Shown here: piece after piece, positions 34,227 through 46,349 of the stretch
Layout: the number at the start of each line of letters is the position of its first letter
Numbering within the stretch: the first letter of the stretch is position 1
Source: Cololabis saira
Taxonomy: Eukaryota > Chordata > Actinopteri > Beloniformes > Belonidae
Direction: 5' to 3'
Length of the DNA: 64,000 bases
NCBI RefSeq assembly: GCF_033807715.1
Contig: NC_084609.1
Location: 33,740,350-33,804,349 of the forward strand
Program-made: the position numbers and the translations under genes
The notes under the pieces: generated by a model
Told to the model about the DNA's origin: nothing
The model's input: the letters and a program-made list of their open reading frames with translations, nothing else
The model's database searches: none

Positions 34227-36165
34227 ACCATCTTTCTTTCTGCTGAACTTGGAACTGCAAACTCTAGTCCTCTTCCTTCTCAACACTCAGTTATCAGTTA
34301 TCCTAACACAGTTCCACATGTTACATAAGAGACATAATGACTTAGTAGTTTCTGCCCAGGAGAAATTCACAGAAGATACCTTACAATATGGATGAGTTTG
34401 ATTTGGATTGTTTTTCCAAAGGGAACATGAGACTAACTTTGTAGATAGATTGATGAACAAATCAGTACCTACAGTTTCCTCCACAAAATTCTTGTTACCT
34501 TAGCAGTGTATTTTATTTTTAAAATTTTTTGTTCTCAAATAACTATTTTTTCCTGAGGAAAAAAAAATGACTCTAAAACCAGCCCTGCATGTGCTTTCAC
34601 CAGCTTCCTTAATACCTTAATTTAAATTTCTTTAAGATGTAACATTTATCGGTTTAGGTCATCAGATGTTTATGGTTTTAAGTGTTTTTCTGTATTTCAT
34701 GTTTTGACTGTTTGTCTTTTATATTGGTATGATGTTACTTATGTTATTTGACTGAGCTTCTATGTTTGCTGTGAAACAGTTTGCTCCTTTGGGATACATG
34801 AAACTAGCATTTTTGGCAGTGCACTGCTTTACAGCACAGTTTTAGGAAAAATAGAAAGAGTACTAAACTATCTTTCTATTACACTTTCGCACAAAAGAAA
34901 ATGGAATCTCTGAAAGTTCAATACAACTGCAGGGGGTTGGTATTTCCATCGATCGCTGTTTTACGAATAAGTGTAGTTCTCATAACTCTCAAAAAAAAAA
35001 ATCTCAATATTGAAGAAAATAGACAAAAAAATCTGTAGTTTTTCATAAATTATTGAGTTTTGGATATTGCTGATGAAAAAACAGTCAGATGACGAAGAAG
35101 TGGATGATCATTCATGATTATTTAGAGGTAAAGCCCTTATGTAATTATAATGATTAAGTAGTGTTACAGGACAAATACATTGTATTGATAAGGTCAAAAC
35201 CAGCTGGAAAATAGATGTTGATGACTTTAGATTGACCGGCTACGTCACATCCAGCACTGCTAGAGACGTGGAATAAGTGGATAATCAAATGGTGCGTGTG
35301 TGTTCACGTGTTAGTGTTTACATAGAGAGACTGATTCACTCATACATGTATTATTGAGAAGCATTTCTTTTTTATTATTTTGAAGAGAAAACTTGGTACG
35401 GTTTCAAAGAGCTTTCTGTTAAGATTCCAACCACCCGCCACCACCCTATTCTCCTCTTTTTGTCTGTCTTTTGTTACCAAAGCAACTAAATCGTCAAGCC
35501 TTATTGAATGGTGAAATTATCTTTCTCTGTTTGATTTGGTCTTTGTAGAGATGCATAACAAGAAATTGCATTGTTAAATGTCTTACTTTTCTTTTAAATT
35601 CCCTTGCTGTCTATCCTTTGTTAGTTACATACCTGTCTTTATCTAGCTCTTACTCATGTATTATGTATAGGCCCCTCCCTTTCCTAAAACATTCTGTCAT
35701 GGTTTAGTGATGATGAGTTAATTGATTCTCTTTCTATCTGCTACCTTGTACAACAGGTAACCCCAGCCGAAAAAAAATGCTGCATCCTTGAATCATTTGT
35801 CATACTCACACCTCAGTAGAGAACAGTACGAGAATGTATGAATTATGAAATACTTTCTGCATATCTTGCTGACATTTTTGATACAAACTAATTGTGATGG
35901 GATAGTTTATATTGAAGTGTTGTTCTGAATGCTTATACATGAGACTTTTTCTTGTCATCAGAGGAAGTAGGAAAAATGTATTTAAATCCCAGTAGAATTC
36001 ATTTTTCAAACCTTGGTGGACCCTGATGGGAATTGTAACTGCAGTACATCTACAGTATGGAAACCTGATTTCAGCCAGGTTGTTAACACAGCAGCACCAT
36101 GTTTCTCTTTTATTTTGTTCACTACAATCCTGCGTCACTAAAGGCAGAGCATGTTCAAACACAAA
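34227..36165 (+). other. mpped1 intron 3, about 1.9 kb without recognised repeats
   Basis: AT-rich unique sequence. Open frames at 35806-36162 and 36026-36379 show no domain. Nothing else is supported. Confidence 0.5.
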
Positions 36166-36754
36166 GGCCCAATCTCGATACTCCCCCTACTTTTCTTCAC
36201 CCGCCCTTCTTTTCTTCACTCGCCCTTCTTTTCTTCCCTACCCCCTAAAAAAGAAGGGGGAGATTTTAGGGCACTTGATATCTAGGGCACTTGGCCCAGG
36301 TGCCTGTCCCAATTCTCCTACTCCCCCTCGTTTTCATCCCTACCCTGATCAGGAAGCTGAGAGCCAAAAGCTGTTTTAATTTCAGCTGTAGCGCTGTTAA
36401 TATGCCACTTTATTAAGTTTTAATATTTTTTCAGGCGTAAAAGTAACCTTTAAGATCCCCAACCTGGGCTCAGTTTATCCAAATAACTCGACTCGACGTT
36501 TTCGGAGATGAGAAGAGCCGCCGGCTTCCGGCTTCCGGGTTCTCGGGCTCACAGCCCGAAAACAGACGTGATCGCTGGGTCGACCCACGCCGTCAGCCCC
36601 GGGAGAGAAACCTGCAGCTCTGTTCAGAATTACGCTGGCTGAAATAAATCATTTAGGAAGATGTTGGTTTAATAGATGAAATCTAACAGTTGTAGCTACG
36701 CCTGTTAAGAAATTTGCTCCGAAAATTTTGAGATTTCTGCCTGCCCGCTCCGGA

Positions 36755-36882
36755 GCTGATTTATGGGTCTGCGTTATATCGACGCAGAGCCTACGGTGTA
36801 GGGTACGGCGTACAGTGCGCGACGCCTCGTAACCTACGCCGTAGGCCCTACGTCGATTTAACGCGGAACCATAAAACAGCTC
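36755..36882. repeat. TACGGCGTAG palindromic element, copy 1
   Basis: GCTGATTTATGGGTCTGCG on the left is mirrored by ACGCGGAACCATAAAACAGC on the right. The middle holds CGACGCAGAGCCTACGGTGT and its inverse CTACGCCGTAGG. It is nested inside the transposon at 36166-37643. Confidence 0.85.
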
Positions 36883-37091
36883 CGCTATCTTCACTTCAGC
36901 TTTATCTGAAAGTGTGTAAATTACCCATATAACAGCTTTGTGGTTTCTGAAAACTATTATATCAGAAACATCCAAAACAAATCTGACGAGTCACAGGATT
37001 ATTTCTCTCTATTTCCCACAAAAAAATGCTTGTTCCCTCGGTCACAATCTGAGACGAGTCTGCAAATGATGTTTGCCCTCGGTCGGCGAGT

Positions 37092-37209
37092 CAAATCGAC
37101 GCAGAGCCTACGGCGTAGCTTACGTAGCCTACGGCGTAGCTTACGTAGCCTATGGCGTAGCTTACGTAGCCTACGGCGTAGGTTACGTAGCCTACGGCGT
37201 AACCTAACA
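37092..37209. repeat. TACGGCGTAG palindrome expanded to a 21-bp tandem array
   Basis: After AAATCGACGCAGAGCCTACG, the 21-bp unit CCTACGGCGTAGCTTACGTAG repeats about five times with single changes (CCTATGGCG, GTAGGTTACG). CTACGGCGTAG and CTTACGTAG are each nearly palindromic. Confidence 0.9.
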
Positions 37210-37643
37210 GCCTTTATTCCAGCGCAATCTTCGTGAACAACGGACAAAAAAGGGATTATGTACATTCACTGAGTGAATATTATGAAAGTAAAATATATAT
37301 TTCTCGCTAGAAATGTAATCAAAACGCATTTTTATGCAGAAACTAACTCAAAATATTGATTTTATTCACAAAAAAAATAAGAAAATGTCCGCCATGTTGT
37401 TTTTTTTGGATTCAGTCCGCAAATGACGACGAAAAGCATTCTGGGAAATTTTTATACCCCCTCGCTCGCGAAGTCAGCATGTGAAATCCCTCGATGTGAA
37501 GGGGCTATTTTCAGCCCCTAGCCCTCATTATGCCCACTCCGACTAGGTGAAAAGAGGAATTTGGACACCACTACCTTCACAGGAACGCAAAATGTAGGGG
37601 TAGTGAAGAAAACGAGGGCGAGGGGGAGTATTGGGACAGGGCT

Positions 37644-39359
37644 TAAGTATCCTGGGTAAACTATCCTTGACTCTTTGGTCAAGAAACAGACAATACTTAA
37701 GTGCCAACCTAGGATCTGATGTTCATTGTTGTGCCAAAAAGGGGATGCTGGTTCAGTCATTGAAGAATTATTAATAATTGTCTTACAATAGTTATTAATA
37801 ATATGACTTATCAAAATGAATCAATCAAAACGGGGCGCCACCTGACTTTATCAGGAAAATAATAACTATCAGCAAAATCCTTCTCAAGGTAATGAATCAC
37901 ATTCATGTTGAAGTCTTATAAAATTGTGAAACAACACTTGGGATAAATTCCGATGCCTAAACTACACATAAACAACAACTAACTAAACATTAAACACAAA
38001 CTTCAGATTATATACGTGTGTGTGTGTGTGTGTGTGTTCATACACGTGAAAAGAAATGGAAGGCTGACAAAGTCAACGTGGTGAGACTCGCGTGATTCAA
38101 AATGGTGGACGAGATTTCGTCTCATCCAGTGAAAAACAAACTTGGAGGCTTTATGGACAAGATAAGAGTGTGTGTGGGGGGGTTAGTAGGAGAGAATGAG
38201 AGGAATAGAGAAGAAAGTAAAACCCAAGACACTAGAATAACTTCTCAATACCAGAAAACCAAGTTCTTCTGATGTTTCCCACACAGAGACCAATGTGAAA
38301 CTAACTTCACACGTGCGCTCTGGTCATTCAACTGGGAAATGAGGAAGGGCTTTGTTTTCTGTTGTGGAGGAACATGTCATCAAGATACAGCAATGTGGAT
38401 GCAACAGTAGACAAACAATAAAATAAATAAAACACACACAGTGTGACGGGATCAGCGGTCCGGCTCACCTAAAACTAAACTTGTTAAATGTGTAACTAAG
38501 TTTCTCTGCCCAGACACAAAACAGCCTCTTACGTGGATCTTTGTAGTTGAAGAAAAGGGTGGTTTGGTCTGGCCGGTCAGCGTTCCTTGGTGAGCTGGGT
38601 GGTTAGTTACGATCAGTGGTGATCCTGATAAAGAGCAGCTCTCTCTCTCCTGCTCTCCTCATCTCAGTGTGGATGAGGGGATGCAGCATGGGCCCAGCAG
38701 CTGGGCCTCCTTCAGCTGCAGGTCGGTCCGAAGGCGTTCACGTCATCAAGGCATGCAAGGGTCCCTCGTTCGGCTCATCTGGGGCTCGGAATGTTTGCTT
38801 GTCACTCGTTGCAGCGCTCCAGACTATGGTTGCCATTTTAAGGCAACCAGACGCTTTTTCAGTCACGATCATGGAGAAGGACGACCCATAGCTAGTAGCT
38901 CTTCAGCTTCATAGGAGCTGTTGCCTTCTTCATAGCTCACAGAGTACAGTGGACAGGTCTGAGGGAGAAGAGATCTTGGGAGAAAGAGAAGGAGGAAAGA
39001 GAGTGAGAAAGGGGGGATCCTGCTCTTTATAGCTGGGCCAGGCTGATGGATATAGTCAGCAGCTGAGTCCCATCATTGATTTACATTATTAGCTTGCTGC
39101 TAATTCTCTTCTCGTTATCTGACGTACTGGAGTTTTTTTATGCTTTGATTTTACATGTCCCTTTGATACAACTTTGTGTCAGACATGGTCTCCCTCCACA
39201 TCTCATCATAAACACAGTACATGACTTCCCATGCTCAGTGGACAATCATGTTAAAAAGAGGTGGAAAACTCAGTAAGCAATAACCTTTGTTGCAAGTTGT
39301 TTTTTTATAGTCTTTCCTTCCTCACATTTAAATAGTTATAATTTTATTAAATACAAATT
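37644..39359 (+). other. mpped1 intron 3, no gene; short (TG)n at 38016-38038
   Basis: The stretch 38040-39060 has moderately higher GC and looks like old repeat or unique sequence that I cannot assign. Overlapping frames at 38616-38914 have no domain. Confidence 0.4.
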
Positions 39360-39510
39360 TGAACTGAGCCCTGTGATGGACTGGTGACCTGTCCAAGGGT
39401 GTAACCCCTGCCTCTCGCCTGTAATGAGCTGGGATCGGCTCCAGCAGACCCCCGTCACCCTGGACAGGATAAAACGAGTATAGAAAATGGATGGATGGGC
39501 AAACTTTAAC
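39360..39510 (+). mobile_element. Retroposon 3' tail
   Basis: CCCTGTGATGGACTGGTGAC, GAGCTGGGATCGGCTCCAGC and ATAGAAAATGGATGGATGG form the typical end of a fish non-LTR retroposon, same family as 3242-3883 but on the + strand. Confidence 0.8.
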
Positions 39511-40935
39511 TGCATAACAGCTGATACCAAGGACAAGAAAGTCAGCAGTGCTCTAGAGGGATCAGGGTGCAGAAATATGACTTTGACTTGCGATAGGATT
39601 TTTCCGCAAGCACTTTTGTGTAAGTGCAGTTTCTCAAATATGTTTGTAGTTTTTTTTTTTTTTGTGTGTCTAAATATAACAAAACATAAGCCCATCTTCC
39701 AAACAGACTGGAGCTGCATCGAGGACAGGGGCTGCCCAAACTCCGGAGATGGGCACTCTTGACAGTTTTATGCCTCTTTCAAACTCTAGAATTTGTTGGC
39801 CTGCCAAATCTTTTTTGTTTTTTTTTATTAATGTATTTTGCTGTCTCTTTGCTCTCCCTCCTTCTTTATCCACACTCTTTCTTCCATCGAGCTGTGATTG
39901 CCTGTTATGACAGAGCTGTCGCCAGGCTGTCAGCCTCCTGTAAAGCTTGGTTTAATTACTCCTCTTCAGTAACATGACATGTTCATGCACAGATGCATGC
40001 AAACGCATGCACATGTTGGAAAGTCAATCAGAAATGTGCATTCTGACACAGACTGCTGTGCTGAGTAGCATTCTGTACTTTCTGGCAGCAATAATGGAAC
40101 ACAGAATAGTGATTGAACTCTCTGCCAACCACTCTGCCTCATGCAACAGAACCCCAGATGTTTGTTCGTGCTGCCTGGACTAAGCTTTAAAAATACCATT
40201 TAGAACTGTGAAGTTCTAGTTATTGGTGTGTTTGATGAGCTGTTGTCCATGTAAGACCCTGCTGTGCCAGTCTCTGAATATCCAATTAAAGCCATTGAAA
40301 GCGAGTGTATGGGGGACATGAAGGAGTGAGGGTCTAGTAGTGAGAAGATAATGAGGGAAAAAGGGGTAAAGAGGCAGTGGCTATTCATCATACTGTGCTT
40401 GTGTTTAGTATATTCGGTTATAAACTTAATGATCATTATGCAAAAATCCTCCACCTGCCATATACCGAATACATATCTTGAGGATACATTCAGCTGTGTT
40501 TGAATACACAAAAGACAACAGCCTTCTCTGATATGACAGATTTACATTAAAAAGCAGGGAAAATCTCCCCATGCTGAAATGCAAAGCATTCTGGGATGGG
40601 TTACATTTCTCAGTTTTTATTCGTTTTTTTTATCATTCCTTACTTACCACTCCCTTCATTTGTCTTTTCCGGTCCAATATCTCTCTATTTTTTTTTCCTT
40701 TTCCATTTCATGATTTCTGCCTCTTCTATCTTGGTTTATTTTCTTTTTTCTGGTCTCCCTACCACCGTATGTCTTTTTTTCTTTATTTAATTATTTTTTC
40801 TCCCTTTTCCTTTGTATATTTTTTTAATTCTTTAAATGATTTCTCTTGGTTGTCTTCATCATGGTACACTACTATCAAATCTTTTTACTGCCTGTCTGTC
40901 CTATTCTTTATTTTTTCTACCCACTCTCGTATGTG
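39511..40935 (+). other. mpped1 intron 3, T-rich unique sequence
   Basis: A long pyrimidine-rich region (about 40610-40930) gives open frames with Phe/Ser/Leu bias that are not genes. No repeat family recognised. Confidence 0.5.
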
Positions 40936-40943
40936 CTTATGTC

Positions 40944-41977
40944 CAGAGGTGTCAAGTAACGAAGTACAAATACTTCGTTACCTTCGTTACCTAGGAGCTT
41001 GAGGCCGGATTGTGGCAAGATTTATGAAAAAAATCTGTATACATTTTAAGTTTTCTAGTAATAATGTCAGATGAAGTGTTCCAAACCCAAAAGAATGAGC
41101 CCTCTAGTGTATCTCTCCGTTGCCTTGAACAGGCTGTGTGCTGCAAAATGTGCTGCAATTCGGTCCCGAATTTCCCGCGCTGGGCTGCGGATGTGACGTC
41201 ACATGACGCTGCATGCACGTTCTCCCCGTTCTCCCGTGCCGGCTTCACTGTTGGCTGCAGTACCCCCAACGGCCGTCGTGGTGAAGGGTGGCGCTAGAGA
41301 GTCTCATTTCTTAAAAGGAGCCTCAAGCTCCTTTAAGTAGAAATTTTGGTTATCTATACTTCACTGGAGTAATTATTTTTCAGACGACTTTGTACTTTTA
41401 CTCCTTACATTTTCACACAATTTTCTGTACTTTTTACTCCTTACATTTTAAAAACAGCCTTGTTACTCTATTTCATTTGGGCCTTTAAATAAAAACTATC
41501 CAGTTAAATTGCTCCATCCGGATAGAGTGAATTTGGTTGTGGTTGTTTCAGATGTTCTTGTCCAGTTTTGTTCTTACATCCGTTCCCTCAGATTCCTGCA
41601 ACTAAACTTGGATGTACATTCCAATAAAGGTTAGGATAAATGATAACATGCCTCTGAAGTTTGACTTTTTGCACCATTACAATACTTATAGGCAACTAGT
41701 CATCATATCTCCTGCTCTCTGAAACACATGTTAATGCTCAATAGTACACATATATGGTTCTTTAATATATTTGCATTATACTAAGATGCATTCATTTTCA
41801 ATGGCTTTTTCCCCCCTTACATTACTTTTACTTTTATACTTTAAGTAGTTTTGAAACCAGTACTTTTATACTTTTACTTGAGTAAAAAACTTGAGTTGAT
41901 ACTAATAGGAGTATTTTTAAACTCTAGTATCTATACTTCTACCTGAGTAATGAATGTGAATACTGAAGACACCTCTG
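40944..41977. mobile_element. 1.03-kb hAT element ending 88 bp before mpped1 exon 4
   Basis: The ends are CAGAGGTGTCAAGTAACG at 40944 and TGAAGACACCTCTG ending at 41977. The exact 8-bp duplication CTTATGTC is at 40936-40943 and 41978-41985. Subterminal TACTTTTACTTGAGTAAAAA and TACTTCGTTACC motifs are typical of this fish family. No transposase frame. The minus-strand ORF at 40991-41269 has no domain. Confidence 0.93.
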
Positions 41978-42065
41978 CTTATGTCATTATCGCCTTTAAT
42001 CATACTTGTCCTTTCTCTTTCTCTACTTTTTATCTTTCCTCTTCCTACCTCTTACCCTCCACCAG

Positions 42066-42291
42066 GTACCCTCAACTATGATATCAAAATAGTTATTGCC
42101 GGAAACCATGAGTTGACCTTTGACCAGGAGTTTATGGCAGACCTCATCAAGCAGGACTTCTACTACTTTCCTTCTGCCTCCAAACTGAAGCCAGAAAGTT
42201 ATGAGAATGTGCAGTCGCTGCTCACCAACTGCATCTACTTGCAGGACTCTGAGGTCACGGTTCGAGGTTTCAGGATCTACGGCTCTCCCTG
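42066..42291 (+). CDS. mpped1: Mpped1 coding exon 3 (residues 121-196, motif III GNHE)
   Basis: Following the acceptor CCTCCACCAG, the frame reads TLNYDIKIVIAGNHELTFDQ, EFMADLIKQDFYYFPSASKL, KPESYENVQSLLTNCIYLQD, SEVTVRGFRIYGSPW. Asn134 and His135 of GNHE are the third metal-binding block. QDFYYFP and LTNCIYLQ match MPPED1 rather than MPPED2 (which has DYYRFP and LTNSIYLQ). The exon ends TG before GTGAGTAAG (phase 2, Trp196 split). The remaining third of the protein, with the PWFNGWGF region and the C-terminal His motif, is not in the window, so the following intron exceeds 21.7 kb. No disabling change is seen. Confidence 0.96.
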
Positions 42292-42555
42292 GTGAGTAAG
42301 CCGTTATAGTACAATTCATATTGTGTAGAAAAGAAGTTGATAGTTGATACTCTTTTTGTAAATTATTTTCACCAGCTCTTGTAATATAAACATTGTTATG
42401 ATTAGTCATTTTAAATTCCACATAAATGGCCCCAAGTCACAGCAAGAAACACTATTACGCTAGTGTCATGTGGCACAAGTGGTTTGGTGACTTTGAACAG
42501 CCAGTAATATTTAAAAGCCTACAAATACCCACAGAAATATAGTGATTTGATACAG
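42292..42555 (+). other. Start of mpped1 intron 4
   Basis: A good donor (GTGAGTAAG) is followed by unique AT-rich sequence. Nothing else seen. Confidence 0.6.
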
Positions 42556-42790
42556 TATTAGATCAGATTACATTGTCCTTTATTTCTCACTCAATGGGGA
42601 AATTCGCTTTGTGCAGCAGCAGTACACTCAACACACACATGCAGCAAGAGGGTAACAAAAGTAAAAAAATATATAATTACAAAATATAAACAGTATATAC
42701 ATTGGAATGAAAAATAAAAAGTAGTGCAATATGATAAAGAAAGACAAACAGTGCAAGTTGATGCTCATATGTCACATATATACACACTAT
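42556..42790 (-). mobile_element. LINE 3' end (L2/Rex1-like)
   Basis: On the minus strand TTGCACTACTTTTTATTTTT, CTGCTGCTGCACAAAGCG, AATTTCCCCATTGAGTGAG and AAATAAAGGACAATGTAATC form a recognisable LINE 3' UTR end. No coding part remains. Confidence 0.6.
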
Positions 42791-42800
42791 GTTATATGTA

Positions 42801-42862
42801 CCTATTTTAGGTAATGTAATCCTATTTTAGGTAATGCAATCCTATTTTAGGTAATGTAATGC
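42801..42862. repeat. Three-copy 20-bp tandem repeat
   Basis: CCTATTTTAGGTAATGTAAT occurs three times in succession with one G/C-level change in the middle copy. Confidence 0.95.
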
Positions 42863-43080
42863 TCATAAATACTTAGGTTTTCTAATGCCCACACAAATAT
42901 AAGTGCAAAGGTTTGCACTTATATTTGCCATTTTGAGTTCAAAAGTACGTACACAGTGTACATAATATCTAGTTTCAAATCTTTATTTGTTGAGCCAGCG
43001 TCCAGACACAATGACATACACTCCAGTACAGCCCATCAGGAAAAAACCAAATGAACAGCATAGAGCATGGGTAGACAGTA

Positions 43081-43160
43081 GGGGTGTAACGATACACTAA
43101 TCTCACGATACGCTACGATACACGATATTGAGGTCACGATAACGATACGATATTATAGCA
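43081..43160. mobile_element. Left end of a hAT-like element
   Basis: TAGGGGTGTAACGATACACT and the CACGATACGATA-type subterminal repeats (43110-43155) are a common fish DNA-transposon end. No matching right end is seen within 1.2 kb, so the copy is truncated or decayed. Confidence 0.6.
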
Positions 43161-44333
43161 GTATTTTTTTAACAACCTTGAATGAGGAACATATGACTGG
43201 AAAAAATTGGTCTTTTATTTGAAAGACACAAAATACAAAACAATACTGTACATTTGCCCTATTGTTACAGTTTGTAATGCTTTATAACTGTTTAAGTTTT
43301 AAAGAGAAAGCCAGGCCAACCATTTTCCACAAACTGAACTAAAAGTAAATGTCAGGTTTGCATTATGCATCTTCAGTTTCATACAATACAAATATTTTGC
43401 CACAAACTGAATAGTTTCTCTCATGTATGATTTGACTTTTTTCTTTTCCAGAAATTTAACAACTAAAATTAAATAAATAAATAAAAGTAAATAAATACAT
43501 ACAACTTTACATCATAAAAAAGATTGATTCATGCTCACCTTATAAGTGTAAGAGGAGATTTATTTTTGTTAAGAAGGTTATTTTGGTAATTCAGGGTTCA
43601 TTATTTTATAAATCTATTCTTTATATTCTGATGTAAATCAGGGACTAGTTTATCTGTAGTGATTAGTCTGTTTTAGATTGGGCGGAGTGATACTCCACAG
43701 TACGGCACTAGCTGCTGCCTTTAGCTGAGAAAGCAAGACACTAGGAAAGAGGAGGGAAGAAAAAACATCTTTCTTGAATTCAGATATTTTTTGAGGATTG
43801 ACCTGACTGTTTGGGCATGGGAATTGATTCCCCAACAGCTCGTATTTGCCTGAGTGCTGAAGCTTTCAGAATCATAGTTCAACAGACTGCTATTACTTCA
43901 CATCAAATGTAATATTGCGTGCTATGCTGACATGTCCTGTTACTGTTGTTTATTCATACCCTTAAATAATACCATCATTAGGTGGATGGATATCATTTTA
44001 ACATGTCACGTGCAGTTGTTTTTACAACTTGAGGTTGCATTTCCTTAGGTTGTAGTTATAAGTAGCCATTGCCTGCAGGAGATAAGAAACTATGGGGCCT
44101 TTTTTGGGAAAACAAAATGAAGAGCACTTTCTTCCGTGACTCTAGAAGTATAGGTCCATCATCTACATTCTACGCTTTTCTGCGTGGACTTGTTTCTTCT
44201 GCTCTTTGTATTTATGTGTGTTGCGGTAGCAAGTTTCTCAGAGGTTATGGCTTCAACTACTGCTGAGAATGAGAAGAATGTTTTAAAAAAGAAAAGAGAG
44301 TGAAAATAGGTCCAGTAATGATTACCATATAGT
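43161..44333 (+). other. mpped1 intron 4, no gene seen
   Basis: The first part may be the interior of the element at 43081. Open frames at 43650-43835 and 44069-44266 have no domain. Confidence 0.4.
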
Positions 44334-44556
44334 CAGTACTCGAGTTGTAAAATAAATCAGGGGGGATGGTGGATTTTATCATATGGGGACAGATAATTTG
44401 TGCTGATTACAAATAATATAATATATTACAAATAATAGCACTGACCAAAACAGCTGCAGAAATACTGCAGGAATGACATAGCAGTAGTTAAATGCAGCCT
44501 TCTGTAAGCTTTAAATATCCACTGGGCTTACATCAAATACATCAAAACACAACAAT
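44334..44556. mobile_element. Truncated second copy of the hAT element at 569-1693
   Basis: CAGTACTCGAGTTGTAAAAT onward matches 569-795 at about 95% by eye, including CATATGGGGACAGATAATTT and AGCCTTCTGTAAGC. It is cut off at ACACAACAATAAA, where the next retroposon tail begins. Confidence 0.9.
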
Positions 44557-44557
44557 A

Positions 44558-44650
44558 AATCAAATCAAATCAAATCAAACTTTATTTATATAGCACTTCT
44601 CATACAAATAATGCAACACAAATGGCTTAACAAAAAACAAATAAACATAA
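44558..44650 (-). mobile_element. Retroposon tail with (TTTGA)n
   Basis: TCAAATCAAATCAAATCAAA then CTTTATTTATATAGCAC is, on the minus strand, the GTGCTATATAAATAAAG end of an L2-like retroposon with a TTTGA-repeat tail. It truncates the hAT copy on its left. Confidence 0.7.
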
Positions 44651-44811
44651 AACTTATTAATCCCCTTTTGCATTAATTAGAATTGCAGCCATCTTGAATG
44701 CCACATGTTTTCTGTAAAGTTTTTGAGATAAAGCCTCAAAATATGATGACTGAGTTTTGGTCCTTTTTCATGTGAAGTTACCACAGACATTATAAAAATT
44801 AATAAAGACCT

Positions 44812-46116
44812 GGGGCCTTATTTAAAATGGAGTGCGTAGGATTCATACTAAAAGTGCACGTACACCCAAAAGCCGAAAATGGCGGGCGCAAAAAAAGATC
44901 CGGATCTATAAAACCGCGTGCACACACTTTTGCACGCAATGTTCGCACAGTCCAGCTGGAAGGTTGCGCAGGTGAATCCGCCTCATATCCCGCCCTCTCC
45001 ACGCCCATAAATGCATATAAATGAGCCAACTGAGCATGCGCAGTGGCTTCCTGCAGCCTGTTTGGCATCAGAATGAATGAGAGGGTGTCCAGCACGTGAC
45101 ACTGACTTTCACAGAGACCTCGATGTTGTAGATGATGTGGAGGACAGGAAAACCACATTATTTGGTGGTCACAGTAAAAGTTAGAATAAGTATATAAATA
45201 GTATACAATAAAATAAAGCGAGTGAGTGGCAGCACGCCGTTGCTGCGCTAAACGCCGTGAGTTCCCCGGCGCAACAGGGGGACACACGTCCCCCCGTCTT
45301 TTCAAAATCATGTTTTTTTTCCCCTTACTTTTTACAGTTTAAAAACTAACGGTAGGCTCAGCCTTAAATTGCAAATTATCAAAACACTGTATGAAAGCGA
45401 TACGAAAACGGCCCCGCAGCCCCGCTTCACCCCCCGCTCCCCCTCCTCCCTCCCGTCTCCCCTCAGAGCTGCTCAGGGCGGGTTTATGGTTCGGCGTCAC
45501 CAACGCAGAGCCTACGGCGTAGGTGCGCGTCGCCGCGTACCCTACGCCGTAGGCTCTGCGTCGTTTTAACGCGGGACCCTAATTTAGGCACCATACACCC
45601 GCACCTAAAGGTTTCACGCACGCGCAAAACTCATATATATGAAAAAAAAATCTGAGTCCCTTTAGGGGCTTCGTGGGGCTCCCTAAACGCAGCCCCTCAT
45701 TTGTTCTGTCCTAAAGCGGTGGGTGTGAGGAGGTTCCCCGCGTGTCACCGCGGCTGCAGCTCCAGCAGCAGCAGAGTCCTGACTGACTGAGCTTCACACA
45801 CAGAGGGACACGATCAGCGCTATTTTATTTTATTTTATTATTTTATTATTTTATTATTTTAAGTCTGATATATGTTGTGATATGTGATGACATTATTAAG
45901 AGTATGACATGAATCTGGCTTCATTTCACCACCTCACAGCCTGCGTCGCCAGTTCCCTGTGTCAGTAAATTCTTACGGGAGGGTCCGAGTTGCCGTAAAG
46001 ATACGCTGATTTTTCGGTTAGTTTTTTCTTTTTAGATCCGAGGCTTTGCGTAGAAGGTGGCTTCCGCAACTTTCAGGCGCTTTTTCTGCGCAAGCAAGCT
46101 TTATAGATGAGGCCCC
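44812..46116. mobile_element. 1.3-kb inverted-repeat DNA transposon (GGGGCCT ends)
   Basis: The left end GGGGCCTTATTTAAAATGG and the right end, read on the minus strand, GGGGCCTCATCTATAAAGCT are inverted repeats; both then continue into GTGCGTA / TTGCGCA-type sequence. The interior carries a TACGGCGTAG palindrome (45482-45576) and TTTTA repeats at 45821-45860. No transposase. The sequence at 57229 looks like another left end of this family. Confidence 0.65.
45482..45576. repeat. TACGGCGTAG palindromic element, copy 2
   Basis: TTTATGGTTCGGCGTCACCA, then ACGCAGAGCCTACGGCGTAG is mirrored by CTACGCCGTAGGCTCTGCGT and TTTAACGCGGGACCC. It is nested in the element at 44812-46116. Confidence 0.88.
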
Positions 46117-46168
46117 TGGCAAGGTTTTAAAGTTGCTATATGAATTTAAACAAGTAGTATTTGAGATT

Positions 46169-46310
<142 letters not shown>

Positions 46311-46349
46311 ACATTCTGCATGAGAAGAATCTTTCAACTCAAATGGCAT

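Larger units (their letters stand above)
36166..37643. mobile_element. 1.48-kb inverted-repeat DNA transposon without transposase
   Basis: The left end GGCCCAATCTCGATACTCCC and the right end, read on the minus strand, AAGCCCTGTCCCAATACTCC are imperfect inverted repeats ending in CTCCCCCT. The interior includes 36603-36700, homologous to 5213-5312 of the transposon at 5104-6584, plus two members of the TACGGCGTAG palindrome family. A conserved GCATTCTGGGAAATTTTTAT phrase near the right end resembles GCATTGCATTCTGGGATA at 6411-6430. Confidence 0.65.
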
